From: Adlercreutzia faecimuris
GTDB taxonomy: Bacteria > Actinomycetota > Coriobacteriia > Coriobacteriales > Eggerthellaceae
Length of the DNA: 64,000 nucleotides
Assembly (NCBI RefSeq): GCF_022669055.1
Contig: NZ_JAJMLW010000001.1
Location: 1 to 64,000, forward strand
Reading direction: 5' to 3'
The position numbers and the translations under genes are program-made. The stretch's first letter is position 1. Every line of letters begins with the position of its first letter. Shown piece by piece: positions 23,786 to 32,838 of the stretch. The notes beneath the pieces are model-generated. The model was not told the DNA's origin, ran no database searches, and saw only the letters and a program-made list of their open reading frames with translations.

Positions 23786-25237
23786 CTACCCCATCCTCTC
23801 GACTGCGTCCAGCTTCATGCGCTCGACGCGGGTGAGCACGCTCGATTGGCGCAGCTCCGCGGCGACTGCACGGGCCTTGTCCCCATCGCCTGCCTTGACG
23901 TAGCAGGCCAGCTCGTCGAAGCGGGCGCGGCGGGCCTCTTCGGGCGTCGGCGCCGCGGCGGCGGCCTCTGCGAAGAGGCGCGCGGCAATGGGGTACACGC
24001 CGCGCTCGCGCAGCGACTGCGCCTTAGCGCAGAAGCCGTCGTAGGACGAGGACGCGGCAGGGGTCGGCTCGGGGGTCGCGGCGGGCGCCGCGATGACGGC
24101 CGACTCGGGCATGGGAACCGCGATGGCAGCCGGCTCGGGCATGGGCATGGGCACGGGCTCGGGCGCGGGCACGGCGACCGGCTCAAGCTCAGGGGTCGCA
24201 GCGGGCTCCGGCTCGGGGGCGGGAACGGGCTCCGGCTCGGGGGCGGGAACGAACGCCGGCTCGGGGGCGGGAACGAACGCCGGCTCGGGCTCCAGAGCGA
24301 GCTCAGGCTCAGGCACCACGATAGGCTCGGGCTCGGCGATGCCGGCGGGCTCCGAAACGAAGGCGGGCTCCACGGCAGGCGCCTCCTCCGGCGTGCGGGC
24401 GACCGCGAATTCCGGCTCGGGCTCAGAGGCAGGCTCCACCTCAGGCGCGAACGAGAATGCCTCCCACGTCGACTCGGAAGGCATCGCGGGCTCCGGCTCG
24501 GGGGTAGGGACGAACGCCGGCTCGGGCTCGCGCACCGGCTCGGGCTCGAATGCGATGACGGGCTCCGCCAGCTCGAGCTCCTCTTCCTCCGGCTCAGCAT
24601 CAACCGGCACGAAGGGCGAGGCCACGAACGGGATCCCCTCCGCGGCCTCGAGCTCTGCGGCCTCCGGGGCAGCAGCCTCCTCCAGGGCGCGGCGACGCTC
24701 CTCCTGCTCCTCGGCGAGCGGGCGCAGGTCGATCATGTTGACCTTCTCCGCCGGAACCACCTTGGTGGTGGTGAGGTCGGCAAAGGGAAGCGATATCGTG
24801 GCGGGCGTGGGCTTGCCGTGGGCGGGCTTCGAGGGCTTGGTCGCCTTAGGGGCGGTGCGCTTAGTGGGCCTCTTCGGCTCGACCACCGGCTTGACCAGCG
24901 GCTCGACCGCCTCTTCCGTGGCAGATTCCTCCGCAGCGCGGGCCTTGGCGGCCTCGTCTGCGCGCTTGCGGCGACGCGTCTTGTCAGCCGCCTCGGTCAT
25001 CCCCACGTAGACGGCCACGGGGACGACGATGCAGGCCACGGCGAACAGCGGGGCGGTCCACCGCTGCGAGAACGCGATGGCAACCAGAAAGAACAGGATC
25101 ACCACAAGGGTCACGCCGCCGAGCGATCCGATGACGGCACGGCGCTGGGAGCCAGGCGGGCTCAGACGAATGCCCACCACCAGGCCGATGACCACGACCA
25201 GGGCCATCAGCGCGATGCCGATCCACGAGTTCTGCAT
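23786..25237 (-). CDS. membrane protein with long Pro-Glu repeat region and TPR-like C-terminus
   Basis: A protein of about 484 residues starting MQNSWIGIALMALVVV. Two or three N-terminal membrane segments (to about residue 80) are followed by a basic Lys/Pro linker, then about 200 residues of Glu-Pro and Ala-Pro repeats (EPEPAFVPAPEPEP and variants). The last 90 residues form helices resembling tetratricopeptide repeats (YPIAARLFAEAAAAAPTPEEARRA, then GDGDKARAVAAELR). The rigid Pro-rich region probably spans cell-wall or cytoplasmic space. It is coupled to vanW downstream, which suggests a shared envelope role. No family name is assigned. A GTG five codons upstream is an alternative start. 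Confidence 0.72.
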   Translation of the reverse strand: MQNSWIGIALMALVVVIGLVVGIRLSPPGSQRRAVIGSLGGVTLVVILFFLVAIAFSQRWTAPLFAVACIVVPVAVYVGMTEAADKTRRRKRADEAAKARAAEESATEEAVEPLVKPVVEPKRPTKRTAPKATKPSKPAHGKPTPATISLPFADLTTTKVVPAEKVNMIDLRPLAEEQEERRRALEEAAAPEAAELEAAEGIPFVASPFVPVDAEPEEEELELAEPVIAFEPEPVREPEPAFVPTPEPEPAMPSESTWEAFSFAPEVEPASEPEPEFAVARTPEEAPAVEPAFVSEPAGIAEPEPIVVPEPELALEPEPAFVPAPEPAFVPAPEPEPVPAPEPEPAATPELEPVAVPAPEPVPMPMPEPAAIAVPMPESAVIAAPAATPEPTPAASSSYDGFCAKAQSLRERGVYPIAARLFAEAAAAAPTPEEARRARFDELACYVKAGDGDKARAVAAELRQSSVLTRVERMKLDAVERMG

Positions 25238-25385
25238 GTCACCTCCCCACACGAAAAAGAGCAGACTGAAGCAATTATCCTATCGAAACCTGGAGTATAC
25301 CACCAAGGCCCCGTTCGCAAGGGGTGATCAGGGCATCTCACGGCTTCTCACCAGCAAAACGCACAGTTTTCTCCCCAAGACGCAG

Positions 25386-25411
25386 GAAGGGCCCCGTCAC
25401 CGGGGCCCTTC
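25386..25411 (-). terminator. terminator hairpin downstream of guaB
   Basis: Perfect arms GAAGGGCCCCG and CGGGGCCCTTC with a TCAC loop, 55 bp beyond the guaB stop. Transcription is leftward; the following tail is C/T-rich rather than a clean T-run. Confidence 0.65.
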
Positions 25412-25465
25412 GGAAGCGCGACCGTGCCGCGGGGCACACCGTCAGGCGCGCTCCGCCCTCCTGCG

Positions 25466-26986
25466 CTAGCGCGTGTTGGAGACGTAGGGCGTCTTGTCCT
25501 TCAGCAGGACGTCGTGGGCGCCGCCCTCCACGATGGACGTAGCGCTGACCAGGGTCAGCTTCGCCTTGTCCTGGAACTCGGGGATGGTGAGCGCGCCGCA
25601 GTTGCACATGGTGGACTTCAGCTTGAGCAGCGTCACGTCCACGTTGTCCTTGAGGCTGCCGGCGTAGGGCACGTAGGAGTCCACGCCCTCCTCGAAGGTG
25701 AGGGCCTTCTTCTTGCCGCCCAGGTCGTAGCGGGCCCAGTTGCGGGCGCGGGCGCTTCCCTCGCCCCAGTATTCCTTCATGTAGGTGCCGTTCACCATCA
25801 CCTTGTTGGACGGGCTCTCGTCGAAGCGGGCGAAGTAGCGGCCCAGCATCACGAAGTCGGCGCCCATGGCCAGGGCGAGCGAGATGTGGTGGTCGTACAC
25901 GATGCCGCCGTCGGAGCAGATGGGCACGTAGATGCCGGTCTCGCGGAAGTACTCGTCGCGGGCCTTCGCCACCTCGATGGTGGCTGTGGCCTGGCCGCGG
26001 CCGATGCCCTTGGTCTCGCGGGTGATGCAGATGGAGCCGCCGCCGATGCCGATCTTGATGAAGTCGGCGCCCGCGTCAGCCAGGAAGCGGAAGCCCTCGG
26101 CATCCACCACGTTGCCCGCGCCGATCTTCACCGCGTCGCCGTAGTGCTCGCGCACCCACTCGATGGTCATCTTCTGCCAGTCGGAGAAGCCCTCGGAGCT
26201 GTCGATGCACAGGATGTCAGCGCCGGCCTCCACGAGCGCGGGGATGCGCTCGGCGTAGTCGCGCGAGTTGATGCCGGCGCCCACCATGTAGCGCTTATGG
26301 CCGTCGAGCATCTCGTTGGGATTGGACTTGTGGGAGTCGTAATCCTTGCGGAACACGAGGCTGACCAGGCGATCGTCGGCGTCCACCACCGGCAGGGAGT
26401 TGAGCTTGTGCTCCCAGATGATGTCGTTGGCGTCCTTGAGGGACACGCCGTCCTGGGCCACGATGAGCTTCTCGCGCGGGGTCATGAAGTCGGCCACCTT
26501 CTCGGTGAGCTCCATGCGGGAAAGGCGGTAGTCGCGCTCGGTCACCACGCCGAGCAGCTTGCCGTGGGCCGTGCCATCCTCGGTGACGGGCATGGTGGAG
26601 TGACCGTGCTCGTCCTTGAGGCGCACCACGTCATCCAGGGTCATGTCGGGCGAGAGGTTGGCGTCGGAGGTGACGAAGCCGGCCTTGAAGTCCTTGACGC
26701 GGGCCACCATGGCCGCCTCGTCGGCGATGGACTGGTTGCCGTAGATGAACGAGAGGCCGCCCTCGGTGGCCAGGGCCACGGCCATGCGGTCGTCAGAGAC
26801 AGCCGCCATGATGGCGGACACCATGGGGATGTTGAGGGAAAGCGGGCACTCCTCCTCGCCCTTGCGGTACTTCACCAGGGGCGTCTTCAGGCTCACCGCG
26901 GCCGGCACGCAATCGGCGGGCGTGTGCCCGGGCACCAGCAGGTACTCGTTGAACGTACGGGACGGCTCGTCGAAATAGAATGCCAT
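25466..26986 (-). CDS. guaB: IMP dehydrogenase
   Basis: Oxidises IMP to XMP with NAD in guanine nucleotide synthesis. From ATG 26986 ([20 protein letters not shown]) it has 506 residues. The TIM barrel is interrupted by a CBS pair at about 112-215 ([38 protein letters not shown]). The catalytic loop [12 protein letters not shown] carries the nucleophile C320. The flap motif appears as [14 protein letters not shown]. Both the loop and flap differ slightly from the E. coli type but match IMPDH variants seen in Clostridia and Coriobacteria. The frame continues to 27070 without family similarity. It is apparently monocistronic, with a hairpin terminator downstream. Confidence 0.93.
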   Translation of the reverse strand: MAFYFDEPSRTFNEYLLVPGHTPADCVPAAVSLKTPLVKYRKGEEECPLSLNIPMVSAIMAAVSDDRMAVALATEGGLSFIYGNQSIADEAAMVARVKDFKAGFVTSDANLSPDMTLDDVVRLKDEHGHSTMPVTEDGTAHGKLLGVVTERDYRLSRMELTEKVADFMTPREKLIVAQDGVSLKDANDIIWEHKLNSLPVVDADDRLVSLVFRKDYDSHKSNPNEMLDGHKRYMVGAGINSRDYAERIPALVEAGADILCIDSSEGFSDWQKMTIEWVREHYGDAVKIGAGNVVDAEGFRFLADAGADFIKIGIGGGSICITRETKGIGRGQATATIEVAKARDEYFRETGIYVPICSDGGIVYDHHISLALAMGADFVMLGRYFARFDESPSNKVMVNGTYMKEYWGEGSARARNWARYDLGGKKKALTFEEGVDSYVPYAGSLKDNVDVTLLKLKSTMCNCGALTIPEFQDKAKLTLVSATSIVEGGAHDVLLKDKTPYVSNTR

Positions 26987-27213
26987 GCGTGCTCTCCTTC
27001 TTTCCTTCTTGTGGCCTCTGACCCGCCGAAACGCTCGTCGGGGGCGCGCGGCGCGATAGGTTGAGTGCATTATAGTCGGCGAAACCCCAGGTCGCCCGTT
27101 ATATCAGAAAAACGGCGGAATCTGCCGGCCTCCCGCGCGGCGGCCGCCCGCCGCGGCGGTGGAGGGCGGCGACGCGGCGGGAGGCGACAGTGGGCGGCAG
27201 CCAGCGGCGCCCC

Positions 27214-28653
27214 CTAGGCGTTGCGCAGGAAGGCCTCGTAGCCGCGGCGTGCCTCGTACACGTCGGCCTTGCTCGTGACCTCCCACGGCGCGTGCATCGA
27301 CAGCACCGGCACGCCCGAGTCGATGACGTCCATGCCGTACTTGGCGGGGATGTAGGCGATGGTCCCGCCGCCGCCCGCGTCCACCTTCCCCAGCTCGGCG
27401 GTCTGGAAGCTGACGCCGGCGTCGTCCATCACGCGGCGCACCCGGGCCATGTACTCGGCGCGCGCGTCGTTCGATCCGCTCTTGCCGCGGGCGCCCGTGT
27501 ACTTGTTGAAGACGAGGCCGCGGCCGAGGAAGGCGGCGTTCTTGGCCTCGAAGACGCTGGCGTAGGCGGGGTCGAAGCCGGCGGACACGTCCGAGGACAG
27601 CATCGACGAGGCGGCCAGCGCGCGGCGCAGGGGCAGCGCGCCCTCCTCGCCGGCGAGCGCCATGGCCTCGGCGACGGTGTTCTCGAAGAACTGCGACGCC
27701 ATGCCCGTGGCGCCGACCGAGCCGATCTCCTCCTTGTCGACCAGCACGGTGACGGCCGCCTTCGACGGCACCTCGTCGGCGAGCGCCAGCTGGGCCACGA
27801 GCGACGTGTAGGCGCAGACGCGGTCGTCCTGGCCGTAGCCGATGATCATGGAGCGGTCGAAGCCCAGGTCGCGGGCGCGACCGGCGGGCACGACCTCCAG
27901 CTCGGCAGAGAGGAAGTCCTCCTCGGCGATGCCGTACTTGTCGGCCAGCAGGCCCAGAACGAGCTGCTTGACGGGCTCCTTGGCGGGCGTGGCGGGAGCG
28001 CCGGCGGGGACGGGGGCGCTCGCGTCAGCGGCCGGGGCGGCGTCTGTCAGGGGGCGGTTGCCGACGAGAACGTCGAGGTCCTCGCCCTCGACCACCTTCG
28101 CCCCCTTCTTGTCCATCTGCTGCGACCCCAAATGCGGCAGCAGGTCGGTCACGCAGAAGACGGGATCGGCTGGGTCCTCACCGATGTTCACGTCCACCAC
28201 CGTGCCGTCGGTCTTGGCCACCACGCCGTGCAGCGCCAGGGGCAGCGCCGTCCACTGGTAGTTCTTGATGCCGCCGTAGTAGTGGGTGTCGAGCAGCGCG
28301 AAGTCGTGCGCCTCGTAGAGCGGGTTCTGCTTGATGTCGAGGCGCGGCGAGTCGACGTGCGCGCCCAGGATCCGCATGCCGGCGGAGATCGGCTGCTCGC
28401 CCAGCTGCATCAGGATGAGCGCCTTGCCGTGGGCGTCGGCCCACACCTTGTCGCCGGCCGCGAGCGCGCGGCCCTCGGCCACGGCCTCGGCCAGCGGGCG
28501 GTAGCCGGCCGCCTCGGCCAGGGCGATGGAGGCCGCCACGCACTCGCGCTCGGTCTTGTTGTCGGATATGAAGTCGATGTAGTCGGCGGCCAGGGCCTCG
28601 ACGGCCTCGCGGTCGGCCTCGGCGTACTTCTTCCAGGCGGATTCTCGTTCCAT
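27214..28653 (-). CDS. M18-family aspartyl/general aminopeptidase
   Basis: Zinc metallo-aminopeptidase of 479 residues, the usual size for M18. Metal-site motifs are visible: GAHVDSPRLD (H99, D101), then VDKEEIGSVGATG with the Glu-Glu pair near 285, and a late HAPWEVTSKADVYEA containing the final ligand His. It probably trims N-terminal residues from peptides in the cytoplasm. A Pro/Ala-rich insert (about 205-235) is unusual but likely a surface loop. It is divergent from the rubrerythrin gene. Confidence 0.92.
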   Translation of the reverse strand: MERESAWKKYAEADREAVEALAADYIDFISDNKTERECVAASIALAEAAGYRPLAEAVAEGRALAAGDKVWADAHGKALILMQLGEQPISAGMRILGAHVDSPRLDIKQNPLYEAHDFALLDTHYYGGIKNYQWTALPLALHGVVAKTDGTVVDVNIGEDPADPVFCVTDLLPHLGSQQMDKKGAKVVEGEDLDVLVGNRPLTDAAPAADASAPVPAGAPATPAKEPVKQLVLGLLADKYGIAEEDFLSAELEVVPAGRARDLGFDRSMIIGYGQDDRVCAYTSLVAQLALADEVPSKAAVTVLVDKEEIGSVGATGMASQFFENTVAEAMALAGEEGALPLRRALAASSMLSSDVSAGFDPAYASVFEAKNAAFLGRGLVFNKYTGARGKSGSNDARAEYMARVRRVMDDAGVSFQTAELGKVDAGGGGTIAYIPAKYGMDVIDSGVPVLSMHAPWEVTSKADVYEARRGYEAFLRNA

Positions 28654-28795
28654 GGGTGCCTTCCTCTCGTCGCCCGGCGGCGCCCTCGGCAGCCGCCTCG
28701 TCGTTCGCCGACCATTATCCCTATCTCTGTGCGGGTTTTGTCAACAAATGGAAAAAGCACCCGGGGCACGCGTTCCCCGGCGGCGGGGGCGCGCC

Positions 28796-28801
28796 TATAA
28801 T
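28796..28801 (+). promoter_or_regulatory. -10 box (TATAAT) for the rubrerythrin gene
   Basis: A perfect TATAAT hexamer in an otherwise GC-rich interval, 69 bp before the rubrerythrin ATG. The matching -35 is weak, which could mean an activator is used. Confidence 0.5.
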
Positions 28802-28870
28802 AGTCGATCGTACGCGATGCGACGGCCGCCCGGCCGCCGCGCGTTTTCCGGAGAACGAAGGAGTTCCGTC

Positions 28871-29485
28871 ATGACCATGAAGATCCGCGCTGAGATCCCC
28901 ACCCCCGCGAACAGCACCAACTTCGACATCGTGCCCGACAGCGTCACCGAGGTCGGCTCCACGCTCGACAACCTGAAGGCCGCCGTCATGGGCGAGACCG
29001 GCGCGTCCGCCAAGTACGCCGCCTTCGCCGAGGCCGCCCGTGCCCAGGGCTACGAGCAGATCGCCCGCCAGTTCGAGGCCACCTCGGCCGCCGAGCAGAT
29101 CCACATCGGGCTGGAGGCCGCGCTCATCCAGGCCGTCGAGCCGGATTACGTGCGTCCCGAGGCCCCGCAGATGGAGGGCATCCAGACCGACCTGAACCTC
29201 ATCTCCGGCGCGCTGGGCGAGATCTACGAGACCTCCGACATGTACCCGTCCTTCATCGTGAAGGCCCAGGAGGAGGGCGAGACCAAGGCCGTGCAGGTGT
29301 TCACCCGCGCCAAGCTGGCCGAGTCGGTGCACGCCGAGCTGTACCTGGACGCCTACAACAACATCGACGCCGAGGACGACCGCGCCTTCTACCTGTGCCC
29401 CATCTGCGGCTACATCCACAAGGGCGACGACTTCGAGAAGTGCCCCATCTGCTTCTGCCCGAAGGATAAGTTCCAGGTCTTCTAA
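28871..29485 (+). CDS. rbr: rubrerythrin
   Basis: Non-haem di-iron peroxidase that protects anaerobes from hydrogen peroxide. From ATG 28871, preceded by AAGGAG at 7 nt, it has 204 residues. A ferritin-like four-helix domain occupies about 30-165 with iron-binding Glu/His motifs (GETGASAKYAAFAEAA, SAAEQIHIG, AESVHAELY). The C-terminal rubredoxin-like domain holds CPICGY and CPICF. The order (ferritin then rubredoxin) is the classical one. A strong terminator follows. Confidence 0.93.
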   Translation: MTMKIRAEIPTPANSTNFDIVPDSVTEVGSTLDNLKAAVMGETGASAKYAAFAEAARAQGYEQIARQFEATSAAEQIHIGLEAALIQAVEPDYVRPEAPQMEGIQTDLNLISGALGEIYETSDMYPSFIVKAQEEGETKAVQVFTRAKLAESVHAELYLDAYNNIDAEDDRAFYLCPICGYIHKGDDFEKCPICFCPKDKFQVF

Positions 29486-29531
29486 GCCGCTGCGAACAAC
29501 CGCGAGAAGCTGCGAGCAACTGCAACGCGCC

Positions 29532-29566
29532 GAGAGCCGCCCCCAGGGGCGGCTCTCTTGCTGTTT
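29532..29566 (+). terminator. Rho-independent terminator of rbr
   Basis: Perfect 12-bp stem GAGAGCCGCCCC/GGGGCGGCTCTC (29532-29557) with a 2-nt gap at the loop, followed by TTGCTGTTT. Confidence 0.85.
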
Positions 29567-29712
29567 GGCGAGGTCGAGTGCGGTAGTTTGCTTAGGGAAA
29601 CTTTTGTGCCGCGAAAGAACGACCTGCGGGAAGAGAGCGGGAGAAGAGAGGGAGCGCGAGAGGGGCGTGCGCGGAAGCGCGCGACGGAAACCGTGCGAAA
29701 ACGCGGAACAAA

Positions 29713-29728
29713 TGTTTCACGTGAAACA
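29713..29728. other. parS (ParB-binding) site 1
   Basis: Exact 16-bp palindrome TGTTTCACGTGAAACA, extended by AAA/TTT on the sides to a 22-bp palindrome. This is the bacterial chromosomal parS consensus type bound by ParB. Confidence 0.85.
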
Positions 29729-29839
29729 TTTTGCAGGGGGCAACCGCCAGGCTGAGCACGCAGAAGCATAACCCGCGGAGGCTGGCGAAAGACAGGCGCG
29801 CGAGCGCCAGGCGGAAAGCGTCTGAACGCGCAGAACAAA

Positions 29840-29855
29840 TGTTTCACGTGAAACA
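29840..29855. other. parS (ParB-binding) site 2
   Basis: Exact TGTTTCACGTGAAACA, 127 bp from site 1, in the same convergent intergenic region. Confidence 0.85.
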
Positions 29856-29920
29856 TTCTGTGGCGGACAAGGTACGAACAGAGCCCGCGAAAACGGCGCC
29901 GCAATCGAAAAGCCAGCGGG

Positions 29921-30454
29921 CTACGGGCGGGGCGGGGGCCACTCGAGGAGGCTCTCGCCCTCCAGCGACTCGATGCGGGCGTCGAGGATGCGGCCGTCAT
30001 CGACGCGCACCCGCGCGATGGCGCGCGGGAAGCCGCCGCGCGGGCGAAAGGCCGACCCGGGGCACAGCAGCAGCGTGGCGGGGCGCACGTCCCTCCCCCA
30101 CTCCAGCTTCGGCACGTGGGTGTGGCCGTGGATGCAGAGGTCGGGCAGCGGATCCCCCGGCGCGAGCGCGGCGCTGCCGGCCGCCGTGACGCGCACGTCG
30201 CGCGGGTAGTGCGCCACGAGGAGGCGTACCCCCTCGATAGAGGGCCGCGCGAAGCGACCCACCGTCTCGCCGTATTCCGGGAAGTCGTTGTTGCCCAGCA
30301 CGGCCGTCACCGGGGCGAGCGTCTCCAGCTCGCGCAGGATGGCAGGGTCGCCGATGTCGCCCGCGTGAACGATATGGTCCACGTCCGCCAGCGCCGCGTA
30401 GGCGCGCGGGTCGAGCCGCCCGTGGGTATCCGATATGATGCCGATCGTCTTCAT
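29921..30454 (-). CDS. YfcE/MJ0936-type metallophosphoesterase
   Basis: A 177-residue calcineurin-like phosphoesterase from ATG 30454 (MKTIGIISDTHGRLD). Metal-binding motifs are all present: SDTHG (D9, H11), HAGDIGD (D38), GNND (near 56), a single His in VAHYP, and HGHTHVPK. The family hydrolyses phosphodiesters such as cyclic nucleotides or model substrates; the physiological substrate is unknown. The frame extends upstream only as GC-rich shadow. It stands alone, flanked by parS sites. Confidence 0.9.
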   Translation of the reverse strand: MKTIGIISDTHGRLDPRAYAALADVDHIVHAGDIGDPAILRELETLAPVTAVLGNNDFPEYGETVGRFARPSIEGVRLLVAHYPRDVRVTAAGSAALAPGDPLPDLCIHGHTHVPKLEWGRDVRPATLLLCPGSAFRPRGGFPRAIARVRVDDGRILDARIESLEGESLLEWPPPRP

Positions 30455-30961
30455 GGCTCCATAGTAGCAAAACCCACCCCCACGCCCAAACCCACTCGCG
30501 CGCACGCCCCTGCGCCCAGGGCGCCCCACAACGTGCGCCCTGCCGTGTGTGCCGCGCCCCACACGCACCCCCTCCACGCCGCACCCTCGCACGCCCCGCG
30601 CCTTGTGGCGGGCGCAAAATGTTTCACGTGAAACATTCGTACTTGTTTTTGCCGGGATGACACCGGATTCCGCGCGTTTTTCAACTCCCCGGTTACATGC
30701 GTGACGCTGAAATAATGAAAAGGTGACGCAGGGGTAACTGCGCGGCCGTGCGGCTGGCGTCCTCGCGCGGGGCTCGTATACTGCTAATCAGCAGATGACA
30801 AGAGAACAAAAACACTTTCCTTTCCTCCTTCTCTCCTGCGAGCGCCGGGCCTCCCCTTACCGGCACTCAACCGAATCGGCGGCTCCCCCCAGGCCGCCCT
30901 TTCGGCGTTTACGGCGCCTTTCGCAGATCGGCAGAGCGGAGGACGCACGATAGGAGTCACC
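30455..30961. other. 507-bp intergenic region with one parS site
   Basis: Divergent interval between the phosphodiesterase and NUDIX genes. A C-rich stretch (30475-30600) leads to parS site 3. Beyond it, AT-rich sequence around 30640-30790 probably carries the NUDIX promoter, but I see no confident -35/-10 pair. Confidence 0.5.
30620..30635. other. parS (ParB-binding) site 3
   Basis: Exact TGTTTCACGTGAAACA with AAA on the left and TTC on the right. Confidence 0.85.
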
Positions 30962-31660
30962 ATGGAAAACAACAGCGCCGACCAGAGGAAATCGCCAAAT
31001 CTGCCCCAATTTCGGGACATACAGATGGTCAGCGACGGCTGGATCAAGAAGTACCTGCTGACCTACGAGATGCCTGACGGCTCGGAGTACCGCTACGAGA
31101 GCGTCTCGCGCAAGGGAATCGACGCCTACCGCGCGCAGCTGCTGGGCAACGCCGCGGGCGAGGCGCCCGAGCCGGACGCCGTCTGCATCGTGCCCGTGCT
31201 GCCCGACGACAGCCTGCTGCTCATCCGCGAGTTCCGCTATCCCGTGAATGCCCAGGTCATCGCCTTCCCCGCCGGGCTCATCGAGCCGAGCGAGACGCTC
31301 GCGGCCTGCGTCGACCGCGAGCTGCGCGAGGAAACCGGCTACCGCCTGCGCCGCAACTTCGACCGCGACCCGCTCATGCCGCTGCCGCAGTCAGGCTACT
31401 CGTCGGTCGGCATGGCCGAGGAAAACGTGCGCGTGGTCATCGCCTACGTCGAGCCCGACGGCGACGCCCAGCCGGGCGAGACGGAGTTCATCGAGCGCTT
31501 CACGCTCACCCGCGACGAGGTGGGGCCGTTCCTCGACACCAACCGCGAGCTCATCGGCACGCGCTGCCAGCTGCTCCTGGAGGCGGTGCGGCGCACCAAC
31601 GTCCTGCGCAAGCGCCTCGCCCTGATGCAGAACCCCCTGCGCAGCGAGGATTTCGCCTAA
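30962..31660 (+). CDS. NUDIX hydrolase (ADP-ribose pyrophosphatase-like)
   Basis: A 232-residue NUDIX enzyme, preceded by AGGAG at 6 nt. The NUDIX box is intact (G in PAGLIEPSE, then RELREETGYR, about 101-123), supplying the metal-binding Glu residues. AFPAGLIEPSE and the preceding IREFRYPVNAQVI segment resemble ADP-ribose/nucleoside-diphosphate-sugar pyrophosphatases. It probably cleaves ADP-ribose or a related dinucleotide for housecleaning. No operon partner is apparent; a parS-containing hairpin follows 140 bp downstream. Confidence 0.9.
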   Translation: MENNSADQRKSPNLPQFRDIQMVSDGWIKKYLLTYEMPDGSEYRYESVSRKGIDAYRAQLLGNAAGEAPEPDAVCIVPVLPDDSLLLIREFRYPVNAQVIAFPAGLIEPSETLAACVDRELREETGYRLRRNFDRDPLMPLPQSGYSSVGMAEENVRVVIAYVEPDGDAQPGETEFIERFTLTRDEVGPFLDTNRELIGTRCQLLLEAVRRTNVLRKRLALMQNPLRSEDFA

Positions 31661-31800
31661 GAGATTAAGGGGAAGGGTGGCGCCCCGCACCGGCCGGCCG
31701 CGCGAGTGCGCCGGACGGCCGCCACGGACAAGCACGTCCTCGGCCGGCTTCCGAGAGCGGGAGCCGAGCCGGAGGGCAGAGGTGCAAGGGATACACGGCC

Positions 31801-31836
31801 GCGGGCCCGATGTTTCACGTGAAACATCGGGCCCGC
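31801..31836. terminator. 36-bp perfect palindrome with an embedded parS site, likely terminator
   Basis: GCGGGCCCGA and its complement flank parS, forming an 18-bp perfect stem between the convergent NUDIX and flavodoxin-fold genes. It could terminate both transcripts as RNA and bind ParB as DNA. Confidence 0.6.
31811..31826. other. parS (ParB-binding) site 4
   Basis: Exact TGTTTCACGTGAAACA at the centre of the 36-bp palindrome. Confidence 0.85.
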
Positions 31837-31869
31837 TTGGTTGATTGCTTGGTCGCCGGCTGCGCCGGG

Positions 31870-32439
31870 TTAGCGGGTGGCCTTTAGCTGGGCGAGGGTT
31901 TGACGGGCGGCGTTGAGCTGGGCTTCGACGTCGGTGCCCACCACGTCGAGGTTCTCGGCGGCGGCGAAGCGCGTCTCGGGGATGCCGAACATGCGGGCAA
32001 TGCCGCAGAGGTAGTCGTAGCCCAGATTGGCGCCGGCCACGCTGCCGCCGCAGGTGGTGATGTAGGTGAGGTGGCGCGCCCGGCAGGTGCCCTCGCAGCG
32101 CGCGTCATCGGTATAGTGGAACGTGACGTCGCACACGCTCACGTGCTCGATGTAGACCTTGAGCGCCGCGGGGAACGACAGGTCCCAGTAGGGCGCGCCG
32201 ATGACGATCTCGTCGGCCTCGGCGAACTGCTTGGACAGATCGAAGATCGGGTCATCGAAGACGCCAGCCTTCTCCAGCTGGGCGCGGTAGGCCACCGACT
32301 CGGCGTAGAACGGCTCGAGGCGCAGCTGGCCCAGGTTCACCTCCTGCACGTCGTCGATGCCCTCCAGGTACTCGCGGCACAGCTCGAGGGTGCGCGACTC
32401 GTCATCGCGCAGGCAGGCGTTCACGAACAGCACGGTCAT
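31870..32439 (-). CDS. flavodoxin-fold NAD(P)H dehydrogenase/azoreductase-like protein
   Basis: A 189-residue FMN-dependent reductase-like protein from ATG 32439 (MTVLFVNACLR), with AGGAGAACCCC upstream. The FMN phosphate loop (NACLRDDESRT) and the second flavin motif (GAPYWDLSFPAALKVYIEHV) match the NQO/azoreductase family; a CGGSVAG stretch near 135-142 also fits. It probably reduces quinones or azo compounds with NAD(P)H. Substrate unknown. It lies downstream of the yerC-like gene on the same strand, with a 105-bp gap. Confidence 0.88.
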   Translation of the reverse strand: MTVLFVNACLRDDESRTLELCREYLEGIDDVQEVNLGQLRLEPFYAESVAYRAQLEKAGVFDDPIFDLSKQFAEADEIVIGAPYWDLSFPAALKVYIEHVSVCDVTFHYTDDARCEGTCRARHLTYITTCGGSVAGANLGYDYLCGIARMFGIPETRFAAAENLDVVGTDVEAQLNAARQTLAQLKATR

Positions 32440-32544
32440 GGGGTTCTCCTTCGGTCGGGACGCCACGCGAGGGGCGCGGCGACGGAATGCGGGTGGTACG
32501 GACGGCGCGGCGCGAGCGCGAGTGCGCAGCGGGGCGCGGGCAGG

Positions 32545-32832
32545 CTAGTCGGCTTCCAGCACGTCGAGGGCGGCGCGGTAGCCGCCGCTGCCGTAGCTCA
32601 GGCACTTGGACACGCGCGCGATGGTGGTGGCCGACGCGCCGGTCAGCTCCTCGATGGCGGCGTAGGACTTCCCCGCCGCCAGCAGGCGGGCCACGGCCAG
32701 GCGCTGGGAGGTCTCGCGGATCTCGCGGATGGTGAAGAGGTCTTCCAGCAGGGCGAACACGGTGTCCTCGTCGTCGAGGGAGGCCAGTACCCTCAGCAGG
32801 TCGTCAACGTCCTTCGTGCGAATGTCGCTCAT
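32545..32832 (-). CDS. TrpR-related YerC/YecD-like DNA-binding protein
   Basis: A 95-residue protein of the Trp-repressor superfamily. The helix-turn-helix is visible as RLAVARLLAAGKSYAAIEELTGASATTIARVSKCL (two blocks at about 43-58 and 60-77), followed by the family's SYGSGGYRAAL tail. Members are predicted small regulators with unknown ligands. It begins 6 bp after the cimA stop, so it is the second gene of a cimA operon; amino-acid-linked regulation is plausible but inferred. Confidence 0.88.
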   Translation of the reverse strand: MSDIRTKDVDDLLRVLASLDDEDTVFALLEDLFTIREIRETSQRLAVARLLAAGKSYAAIEELTGASATTIARVSKCLSYGSGGYRAALDVLEAD

Positions 32833-32838
32833 GGCAGG

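Larger units (their letters stand above)
29486..29920. other. 435-bp intergenic region with a terminator and two parS sites
   Basis: Between convergent rubrerythrin and phosphodiesterase genes. It contains the rubrerythrin terminator and two parS palindromes; the remainder is purine-rich GC sequence without a credible gene. Frames here that read MFHVKH are parS translations. Confidence 0.7.
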
